From NCBI GenBank assembly GCA_029259675.1, contig JAJDES010000318.1:1-34765 (forward strand): a stretch of DNA of 34,765 nucleotides, in the 5' to 3' direction. Each line of letters begins with the position of its first letter. Positions within the stretch are counted from its first letter, which is position 1. A program made the translations under genes and the position numbers. Of this stretch, positions 25,270 through 32,050 are shown piece after piece. The notes under the pieces were generated by a model. That model was given only the letters and a program-made list of their open reading frames with translations, had not been told where the DNA came from and did not search any database. The DNA is from Planctomycetota bacterium (GTDB lineage Bacteria; Planctomycetota; UBA1135; GCA-002686595).

Positions 25270-26190
25270 ATGCTCCCAAGGCCGAATCCCTGGCCCTTGC
25301 GGCCTTTTCAGCTGGGGGGCTGGCTGATACAACGCCCGCTGCGCAAATCGCCGCCAACTGCTTTGAAGTCCAATTCCGCCTCCACCGGCGACGCCAACGT
25401 CGCCACCTTGCTCTCATGGTTCGTGCCCGGAGCGGGCCATTTTTATCTGGGTAAGCCCAAGACGGCGCTGATCGCGTTTTTGGTGGTGGAGGGACTCTTT
25501 GCGATCGGCTTGGCACTTTCCAAGGGCATGACGTACGAGTTCCTGGATCCGGAGCTCCAGGGGCGTTTTGCCATGCTCTTGACTCCTGAGGTCGGCAACC
25601 TCGGCGGACTCCTATATCAGATGCGCGGCTACGGATTCGGACAGGTAACCACCGTGCCCCACGCTTGGCCCGCACACATCATGTTGGGCAGTTTGCTCAC
25701 TGCGTTGAGCGGCATCTTGAACGCCTGCGTCATGATGCAAGCCAATCTCGACGCGCGCATTTCAGGCGAAGATCGCCAGCGCGGCCGCTCACCCGCACTC
25801 TTGGCGGGCTTTGCTTGGCTGCTGCCCGGACTGGGACATTTTCTGCAGGGCAGACGAGCGCGCGCTTTCTTGGTGTTCTTCCTCTTGGTTGGTTTGTTTG
25901 CCTTGGGAACTGGACTCGCTGCCCAGTCCAACCTCAGCAGGGAACGCCACTTCTATTATTGGGCGGGTCAATTCCTGATTGGATTGCCGGCCATTGCGAC
26001 AGAATTTATAAGCGGGCGTCCGCCGGTCACGGGCGAAATCACCCATGTGGATGCGGGTCTGACGATTGCATGCATCGCCGGTCTTTTGAACGTAATGGCC
26101 ATGCTGGATGTATTCCGTTACGGCGAAGATGTTCTCTTGGGCGAAGCTCCTGAAAAGCGCACGAGCCCCGGCGCCGAGGCCGCAGCCTGA
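25270..26190 (+). CDS. Polytopic membrane protein with internal duplication
   Basis: A 306-residue protein with about six or seven hydrophobic segments. Two similar halves are visible: residues 47-168 and about 180-287 each open with W-x-V/L-P-G-x-G-H-F-x-x-G, continue with a GLFAxGxxLA helix, and end with GxLNxxxMxx...GED. The PGxGHFYLGK pattern resembles the TM2-domain signature. I do not assign a function; it may be a planctomycete-type DUF. The start is uncertain: the ATG at 25270 has GGAG only two bases upstream, and a TTG at 25363 would remove a Pro-rich 31-residue N-terminus that looks unlike membrane sequence. The following small membrane gene begins 17 bases after the stop. Confidence 0.8.
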   Translation: MLPRPNPWPLRPFQLGGWLIQRPLRKSPPTALKSNSASTGDANVATLLSWFVPGAGHFYLGKPKTALIAFLVVEGLFAIGLALSKGMTYEFLDPELQGRFAMLLTPEVGNLGGLLYQMRGYGFGQVTTVPHAWPAHIMLGSLLTALSGILNACVMMQANLDARISGEDRQRGRSPALLAGFAWLLPGLGHFLQGRRARAFLVFFLLVGLFALGTGLAAQSNLSRERHFYYWAGQFLIGLPAIATEFISGRPPVTGEITHVDAGLTIACIAGLLNVMAMLDVFRYGEDVLLGEAPEKRTSPGAEAAA

Positions 26191-26207
26191 TTGGCTCGCC
26201 CCAAACC

Positions 26208-26405
26208 ATGGAACTAGGGATTCACATCTTGCTCTTCACGTTGGTCGCCGGCGGTATCGTCCTTATGGGCGCTTTTTACGCAGAAGGGGGCAACGCGACC
26301 GCCTTGGCCAGCGTGCCGCGCAGACTGTTCATGTTTCTGGCTTCCTGCGCACTCTTGGCTGGAATCATGCTGCTCTGTGAGCACACTTTCGCCAGCGTTA
26401 GCTAG
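26208..26405 (+). CDS. Small two-helix membrane protein
   Basis: A 65-residue product with two hydrophobic segments (about 5-24 and 39-57) joined by a short polar loop containing EGGN and RR, the latter giving a positive-inside bias to the loop side. No family recognised. Its start, 17 bases after the preceding membrane gene, has no clear ribosome binding site, but gene order and hydrophobicity pattern support a real operon partner. An opposite-strand open frame extends through it from dprA and is taken as a shadow. Confidence 0.6.
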   Translation: MELGIHILLFTLVAGGIVLMGAFYAEGGNATALASVPRRLFMFLASCALLAGIMLLCEHTFASVS

Positions 26406-26572
26406 GGCGAACGAAACCAAGCTCGCCCGCAGCCAGCAAGTCGGCCACTCGCACGTCAGATCGGAATCGCGACGGAAGCTTCTCCGTTCGCTTCCAAAAT
26501 CAAGTTTCTGCAGGTTTGCGGCGCGCCACGCTTGAATGCCGATGCCGGGCACTATGCGAGTCGCCAATTCTC

Positions 26573-27538
26573 TCAGCGCGCGAGTATCAACCGGTAAGCA
26601 CCTCCCGGTACGCGGGCGACAGAGCCCGCAAGCTCCAATCGGACGAGGTCTACCATGACCTCGCCCAGGTCGCGATCCAGGCGCTCCGCCAATTCTCCGG
26701 GGGCCAAGGTTTCGCCGCGCATGGCCGAGAGCAATGTGCCTTGGCTTGAGTTTGCGGGAAACTCGACCTTTGCCGGTCGCTGATCGTTCCAGTGCGGGGA
26801 ATGATGATCGGCACACTTTTTTGAATCGGCGGACTGCGAGTTGGAGTTCGGATCTGTTGGGCGCGGAGGTAGCGCAAGTTCCAATTCGTCCAAGACCTCG
26901 CGGGGGTGCTCCACCAATGCTGCCCCTTCCTTGAGCAAGCGATGGCAGCCGCCGGCCATCGGTTGATCCACGCGGCCGGGGAGGGCGAACACCTCGCGTC
27001 CCTGATCCAAGGCCCAGCGACAGGTGATTAGTGAGCCGGACACGCGCGCGGCTTCGATGACCAGGACGCCCTGGCAAAGGCCCGAAATCAGACGGTTGCG
27101 CATGGGGAAGTGATGCCTGCGAGGTTCCATGCCCGGCGGGTATTCGGAAATGAACAAGCCCCCGTCCAAGACCCTGTCCGCAATGTCCCCGCGCGGCCAA
27201 TGGCAATCGACGCCGCTCCCGAGCACCGCCACGGTGTCGCCGCCGGCGTCTAGGGCGCCGGCGTGGGCGGCCTGGTCGATTCCGCGGGCTAGACCGCTAA
27301 CAACGGTGAGGCCCGCCTCCGCAAAGGCAGCCGCGAAGCGTTCCGCCTGTGCGCGGCCGTACGGGGTTGGCGAACGCGTTCCCACAATGGCGATTCGCCT
27401 GGGATTGCTCAACGCTTCGTACTTGCCGCGCATCCACAGCTGGCGCGGTGGACTGTCGATGGCATTGAGGGCGGCCGGCCAGCTGGACGAAGCAGCGTCG
27501 ATGTGTCGAGGGATGTTGTTCACGCATCCACGACTCAC
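26573..27538 (-). CDS. dprA: DNA-processing protein DprA without N-terminal SAM domain
   Basis: Binds incoming single-stranded DNA during natural transformation and loads RecA. The 321-residue protein has the Rossmann-like core from about residue 45 to 230 with IAIVGTRSPTPYG, SGLARGIDQAAHAGAL, GSGVDCHWPRGD, ISEYPPGMEPRRHHFPMRNRLISGL, SGSLIT and VFALPG. A winged-helix C-terminal domain (about 255-321) ends with LELAGSVARVPGGAY. The usual N-terminal SAM-like domain is missing; only about 18 residues precede the SWPAALNAIDSPP stretch. The start is GTG at 27538, without strong ribosome binding site. It stands alone, convergent with the small membrane gene and 198 bases from the DUF309 gene. Confidence 0.93.
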   Translation of the reverse strand: MSRGCVNNIPRHIDAASSSWPAALNAIDSPPRQLWMRGKYEALSNPRRIAIVGTRSPTPYGRAQAERFAAAFAEAGLTVVSGLARGIDQAAHAGALDAGGDTVAVLGSGVDCHWPRGDIADRVLDGGLFISEYPPGMEPRRHHFPMRNRLISGLCQGVLVIEAARVSGSLITCRWALDQGREVFALPGRVDQPMAGGCHRLLKEGAALVEHPREVLDELELALPPRPTDPNSNSQSADSKKCADHHSPHWNDQRPAKVEFPANSSQGTLLSAMRGETLAPGELAERLDRDLGEVMVDLVRLELAGSVARVPGGAYRLILAR

Positions 27539-27736
27539 CGGGACGAGTTCGGTTGCAAGGAATCCCTTAAATCAACGGCTGAGTCTCGCGCATGGACCAT
27601 GAGCGCTCGGCGAAGAGTTCACGTTTTCGAAACGGCGCCAACCGCGCTCATCGCTAACGCGAGGGCCATTGCGGGATTCAGAATTGCATGCCGAGCAAGT
27701 CGTCTTCGGACGGATTCTGATCGGGACCGATTGCGC

Positions 27737-28126
27737 TTAGCTGCGGGCCAATTCCATCCGTGGTCGCCGTGCGGCGTCGTACCGTTCTTCATCGCCTGGT
27801 GCGGCACGCAGCGCAGCTCCCAGGGTTGATTGCATGGATGACAAGAATTGCTCGACGTTCAAGCCTAAATGCGCGGGCAAGTAGGGCGCCAAGTACTTGC
27901 GGTGCCCGCTGTAGAGCTTGCGAGCACCGGCCACGTTATCGAGTTTGTAGTGGTGCATCGCGATCGAAGCTTGAATCAGACCCTTGTAAAAGTCCGCGCT
28001 CGGGCCGCTGGTGCTTTCCCACAGCTCATCCAGGACTTCGTGGGCCTGCATGTACTCAGCAGCGTTGAATAAGTCGGCGGCCTCTTGCAAGAGGGATGCA
28101 TTGTCCGTTGTGGGTTCGTCGGGCAT
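27737..28126 (-). CDS. DUF309 domain protein
   Basis: A 129-residue all-helical protein of the DUF309 family, recognised from FNAAEYMQAHEVLDELW, the DFYKGLIQASIAMHHYKLDN core, and the LYSGHRKYLAPYLP ending. The His and Glu in AHEVLDELW and the FYKGLIQ residues are the conserved family positions. The biochemical function is unknown. It is a single gene or an operon partner of the HEAT-repeat gene, whose stop lies 54 bases upstream. Confidence 0.88.
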   Translation of the reverse strand: MPDEPTTDNASLLQEAADLFNAAEYMQAHEVLDELWESTSGPSADFYKGLIQASIAMHHYKLDNVAGARKLYSGHRKYLAPYLPAHLGLNVEQFLSSMQSTLGAALRAAPGDEERYDAARRPRMELARS

Positions 28127-28166
28127 GGCTAGTGCAATTTGGCGCGGTGAGATTCGAGCCGCGCTT

Positions 28167-28183
28167 TAAGGGCGAGGCCCTTA
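28167..28183 (-). terminator. Hairpin overlapping the HEAT-repeat gene stop codon
   Basis: TAAGGGC (28167-28173) and GCCCTTA (28177-28183) form a 7-bp stem with a three-base loop. On the minus strand the stem starts with the TAA stop codon of the HEAT-repeat gene. No T-run follows, so it may be a weak terminator or a 3' stabilising structure. Confidence 0.4.
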
Positions 28184-29092
28184 CTTGCCGCGATCTTCGC
28201 GTTTGGATTCGCGCGGCATGTTTCGTGCAATGCCCCAAAAACGATCCCATCGCTCCTGGGATGCACGTGGAAGCAGCGGGGGCTTTTCGGCCACCTCAAA
28301 GTCCTTCTTGTTCTCATTCCACCACTGCATCCAGGCCTCGACGTTGTCGCCTTTATCGGTGCCGGTGAGCATCATCATGCTCAACCGAATGTTGGACATA
28401 TGGCGACGGATGTAGCGCTCTTGGCTGCTGTTCATCAAGTCGAGCATGGCCTCGACGGACTCGCGCGTACGGATGTTGCCGAGACTGAGCACCCTTGCCT
28501 GGGCCAGCTCCTTGTCATCTTCATCGAGGAATATTCCGTCGGTCAACATCTCCAGTGAGCTTTCGCTTCCGTGCTGACCGATGGACTTGATCAACTTGGG
28601 GCCGAGCTCCGCGTCCTTGCGCATCTTCTTGTTGCGACGCCAGGTTTTGTGAAGCACAGCCAATGCGTCCTTGTGCGGGTTGTAGCGCAAGGCTTCGAGC
28701 GCGGCTTCGATCACTTCCTGCTCGCGATCGTCCAGGGCGCCCGCCACAAGCTTGACCAATTTTGCATCGGCGAGGCGACCGTGTTTGGCCAACGCTTCCA
28801 TGCGCGATTTCTTTTCGGGCTTCGACAAGGCCGCTTTCAACGCTGTGCGCGCTTGCTCCGCTTCCGCCTTGAGTCGCTCTTCGAGCCGTTTGCGTTCCCC
28901 GCGCTCTTCGGGCGTTTCGGAGCGGCCCATGGACCCGAGCGCACAGATTGCATTTACAGAATTCGTTCCCTGGACTGGGCTGCCCGTGGAGCGAGCGCTT
29001 GCTGCGCCAAGTGAGGAGTGGGAACGCAAGCTGACGTTCACATCGTGGAGTCCGAGGGCGCTTGCCGCGAAGAGGACAACTGCGAGCTTCAT
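28181..29092 (-). CDS. Secreted HEAT-repeat protein
   Basis: A 303-residue protein with a probable N-terminal signal sequence (MKLAVVLFAASALGL), an Arg/Glu/Lys-rich helical linker, and a right-handed solenoid of helical repeats (about residues 95-255), such as DREQEVIEAALEALRYNPH and AQARVLSLGNIRTRESVEAMLDLM. The ending has VEAWMQWWNENKKDF, a Trp-rich tail I recall in planctomycete HEAT proteins. Such scaffolds mediate protein binding; partners are not evident. The ATG at 29092 is chosen so that the signal peptide begins at Met; an upstream in-frame ATG at 29122 is a possible alternative with 10 further residues. A large divergent gene begins 304 bases away on the other strand. Confidence 0.78.
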   Translation of the reverse strand: MKLAVVLFAASALGLHDVNVSLRSHSSLGAASARSTGSPVQGTNSVNAICALGSMGRSETPEERGERKRLEERLKAEAEQARTALKAALSKPEKKSRMEALAKHGRLADAKLVKLVAGALDDREQEVIEAALEALRYNPHKDALAVLHKTWRRNKKMRKDAELGPKLIKSIGQHGSESSLEMLTDGIFLDEDDKELAQARVLSLGNIRTRESVEAMLDLMNSSQERYIRRHMSNIRLSMMMLTGTDKGDNVEAWMQWWNENKKDFEVAEKPPLLPRASQERWDRFWGIARNMPRESKREDRGK

Positions 29093-29396
29093 AGAATCCA
29101 AGTCTGCCGCTAGGGTGTTCATCTCGCCAGGGGCAGCGGGAAAAGTTAGGTGGGAAGGCTTCTTCGGGCGATTGCAGCCGAAATGAGCCGCTGCGAAGGT
29201 CTCGTGCTCCGAGCGGCACTTGTTGCGAACGATTTTTCGGATGGGCCCATGGGGCCGATGGATCGGGGCAGCCCGTCTTGATCCTGGGTGCTGGGACCAC
29301 CTGTTTCGCGGCCTTGCTTTATGCTGGGCAGAGGAGCCAGTGGGGTATTCCAGTGGGGGATTCTTGAGCGCTGTTCCAACGCGAAGGACTATCAGT
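29093..29396. other. Divergent intergenic region
   Basis: 304 bases between the HEAT-repeat gene (minus) and the FG-GAP-like gene (plus). No clear promoter consensus was found on either strand; the only supported element is the GAAGGA ribosome binding site at 29383-29388 for the plus gene. Longer open frames across it extend the HEAT gene's reading frame on the minus strand and are not supported by family similarity. Confidence 0.5.
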
Positions 29397-31910
29397 ATGT
29401 TGCGAAGCGGATGGAGATTGGTTTTGTGCCTGCTAGCCAGTGGGCTCGGCGTGTGTCTTGAGGCGCAAGCAATTCCCATTGACGCAGACGGCGCCACGGA
29501 TCCTCACCATTCTGTTTGGACCAGCGTGGAAGCTTGCGTAGATGCCTCTCTTCACCAAGTTTATGAAGTGGGTGAGAAGCACTCCGCTTTCAACCCAGGT
29601 CAACGCTGGGAAATCGAATTTGACTCGCGCGGCTTCAGCATTCTTCCGCAAGTCGGCGGCCAGGAATGGGGACTCGAATTGGTCCGTTACGGCTTTCGTG
29701 GAAGCGAGCGCTTCGTTTCTGAGCCCCAGCGAGTCAGGGCTAGCGGAAACCGCATGGCCCATGACTGGGATTCGAACCTGACGGAGTGGTTCGTCAATGA
29801 TCGTAGGGGAGTCGAGCACGGCTTCACTGTTCACCAAGAGCCCGAAGGTGCGGGAGCCGACGAGAGTCTGCGCGTTTGGTTGAGGGTGCGCGGCCCGGGC
29901 AGACCGGTGGTACTCGATGGCATGCGCAGTGTTCGATTTGAAAGCCCTTCCCAAGGGACGTTGCTCACCTATGCGGGTTTGACGGTCTTCGACGCTTGCG
30001 GTCGCGACTTGGACGCGCGATTTGAAGTTTGCGATCAAGGCCTGTTGCTGACGGTGGACACCGAAGGGGCTTCCTATCCGATCACGATTGACCCCGTCGC
30101 TCATCAGGCCTACTTGAAAGCGTCCAACACGGGGGCGGGCTACGGGTTCGGATATTCCGTTGCCGTTTCCGGCGATACGTTGGTTGTGGGCTCGCCCTAT
30201 GAGGACAGCCGTGCCAGTGGCATTGACGGAGATCAATTCAATCAGACTGCGCCGAATTCGGGTGCAGCCTATGTCTTCGTTCGCAACGGGGGGCTTTGGA
30301 GTCAACAAGCCTATTTGAAGGCCTCCAACGCAGAGTTGGGGGATCAATTCGGCTGTGCGGTGGATATCTCCGGTAACACCATCGTCGTCGGTGCTTTGGG
30401 CGAAAGTAGCAACGCGAAGGGCGTGAACAAGAACCAAGCGAATAATTCCAAGGACTCTTCCGGAGCAGTCTATGTGTTCAAACGCTCCGGTACCGATTGG
30501 AGTCAGCAGGCTTATATCAAGGCGTCCAATACGGGTGACTACGACTACTTCGGCTATTCCGTCGCGGTTGATGCCAACACTCTGGTTGTTGGTGCACCCA
30601 TTGAAGCAAGCAACGCCAAGGGCGTGAACAAAAATCAGAGCAACGATTCGGCCGTCTATTCGGGTGCTGCCTATGTTTTCTTGCGCAGCGGGGAGACATG
30701 GTCGCAAACAGCGTATCTCAAAGCATCCAACACGGATGAGTACGACTCATTCGGCCTAAATGTTGCAGTTTCGGGCAAGACTGTTGCGGTGAGCTCAGCA
30801 AATGAGAGCAGCAATGCCGTGGGAATTAACGGTAACAAGAACAACAACAGCGCCGAGAACGCAGGCGCTGTTTATGTATTTGTGAAGCCCGGGGCGCTAT
30901 GGAAACAGCAGGCCTATATCAAGGCATCCAACACGGAAGCCGGAGATGTCTTTGGTACGGGGCTTGCACTGCATGGAGATACGCTTGTGGTCGGGGCCAC
31001 GGGCGAAGACAGTCAGGCTAGCGGCGTTGATGGGGATCAGAGCGATAACAGTCTGTCGGGAGCCGGAGCTGCTTATGTCTTCACTCGGACGGGTGCGACT
31101 TGGAGTCAACAGTCCTACTTGAAAGCATCCAATCCCGGGCAAGAAGATTTCTTCGGCAACAGCGCGAGTCTGCTGGAAGACAAGCTGGTTGTGACGGCGA
31201 TTTACGAAAACAGCAAGTCCACCGGTGTTAATGGGAACCAGGAAAGCAATCACACCGACGATGCGGGTGCTGCATACCTGTTCTCACGTCAAGGTCTGGA
31301 TTGGAGCCAACTCGCTTATCTGAAGGCATCCAACACCGATGTCGGGTCCTTTCCGCATGGAGATCGGTTCGGTCAATCCGTCTCCATCTCCGGCAATATT
31401 ATTGTTGTCGGCGCCAATGGCGAAGACAGCAACGCCACGGGAATCAATGGCTACGGGTACGACAACAGCATGCTGCATTCCGGTGCGGCCTATGTCTTCG
31501 ACGGACAGGTCTTGGCGCTGGAAACCGACGTTGAGAGTCTTTCGCTTTCGGCGGGAGGCACCCAAAGTCTTTCCCTAGATGCGGGACCTTCCAAAGCGGG
31601 CTGGAGCTATTGGATCTTTGGCAGCGCGACGGGCACGGCTCCCGGCTTGGACTTCGGCAATGGCCTGCTGTTGCCACTCAACTTCGACGCGTACTTTCAG
31701 TTCACCTTGAGCAAGCCCTTCTCCGGCATCTTTTCCAACTACGTCGGAGCCTTGGACGGGAATGGCGCTGGCGTTGCGATCAACAGCTTGCCGGCGGCCA
31801 TGGATCCAAGCCTGGCCGGGATCACTCTCCATCACGCGTACTTGGCAACTCCCAATTTTCCGGGCGCAGAGTTTGCAAGCAACGCCATGCCCGTAACGCT
31901 TGTGCCCTAG
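29397..31910 (+). CDS. Secreted FG-GAP-like seven-repeat beta-propeller protein
   Basis: An 837-residue protein with a signal peptide (MLRSGWRLVLCLLASGLGVC...AQA). GAAGGA (29383-29388) lies eight bases before the ATG. The N-terminal part (about 30-235) is a mixed domain with SYPITIDPVA at its end. It is followed by seven repeats of about 67 residues, each built on AYLKASNT, FGxxVAVSGDTLVVG, an SNAxGVNGNQ-type turn and SGAAYVFxRxGxxWSQQ. Units begin at 30108, 30309, 30510, 30711, 30912, 31113 and 31314. These are FG-GAP-like (integrin alpha-type) blades, with Asp/Asn-rich loops likely to bind Ca. A final roughly 120-residue beta module (GSATGTAPGLDF...) ends the protein. The stop TAG lies within a TGCCCTAGGGCA palindrome (31903-31914). 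It may act in surface adhesion or binding. Confidence 0.88.
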   Translation: MLRSGWRLVLCLLASGLGVCLEAQAIPIDADGATDPHHSVWTSVEACVDASLHQVYEVGEKHSAFNPGQRWEIEFDSRGFSILPQVGGQEWGLELVRYGFRGSERFVSEPQRVRASGNRMAHDWDSNLTEWFVNDRRGVEHGFTVHQEPEGAGADESLRVWLRVRGPGRPVVLDGMRSVRFESPSQGTLLTYAGLTVFDACGRDLDARFEVCDQGLLLTVDTEGASYPITIDPVAHQAYLKASNTGAGYGFGYSVAVSGDTLVVGSPYEDSRASGIDGDQFNQTAPNSGAAYVFVRNGGLWSQQAYLKASNAELGDQFGCAVDISGNTIVVGALGESSNAKGVNKNQANNSKDSSGAVYVFKRSGTDWSQQAYIKASNTGDYDYFGYSVAVDANTLVVGAPIEASNAKGVNKNQSNDSAVYSGAAYVFLRSGETWSQTAYLKASNTDEYDSFGLNVAVSGKTVAVSSANESSNAVGINGNKNNNSAENAGAVYVFVKPGALWKQQAYIKASNTEAGDVFGTGLALHGDTLVVGATGEDSQASGVDGDQSDNSLSGAGAAYVFTRTGATWSQQSYLKASNPGQEDFFGNSASLLEDKLVVTAIYENSKSTGVNGNQESNHTDDAGAAYLFSRQGLDWSQLAYLKASNTDVGSFPHGDRFGQSVSISGNIIVVGANGEDSNATGINGYGYDNSMLHSGAAYVFDGQVLALETDVESLSLSAGGTQSLSLDAGPSKAGWSYWIFGSATGTAPGLDFGNGLLLPLNFDAYFQFTLSKPFSGIFSNYVGALDGNGAGVAINSLPAAMDPSLAGITLHHAYLATPNFPGAEFASNAMPVTLVP
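30108..31508 (+). repeat. 201-base tandem coding repeat, seven units
   Basis: Six intervals of exactly 201 bases separate the starts of seven units (30108, 30309, 30510, 30711, 30912, 31113, 31314). The seventh carries an extra SFPHG-type insertion. The period equals the 67-residue protein repeat of the FG-GAP-like gene. Nucleotide identity between units is only moderate, so the array is old, held by selection rather than recent duplication. Confidence 0.85.
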
Positions 31911-32050
31911 GGCATAGGTAAAGTCGGAGCGAATTGCGCACTTGGCGATTCTGAATGCGACGAATGTGTGAGCGGCTCCATGCACAAATTGCTGGGTCCC
32001 TGGTGAGTGTCCCTCTCCACACCGTTTTTGGCACCGCAGGAGCGTGGCAG

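Noticed and set aside
26214..27206. 330-codon minus-strand frame overlapping dprA in another frame
   Set aside because: Arg/Gly/Pro-rich with no domain; the DprA frame carries clear motifs.
29433..30707. 424-codon minus-strand frame opposite the FG-GAP-like gene
   Set aside because: The repeat structure of the real gene produces a long antisense frame; no signal peptide or domain in it.
30108..31508. 201-base periodic array as CRISPR or satellite DNA
   Set aside because: The period is in frame, units are diverged, there are no unique spacers, and it encodes a continuous protein.
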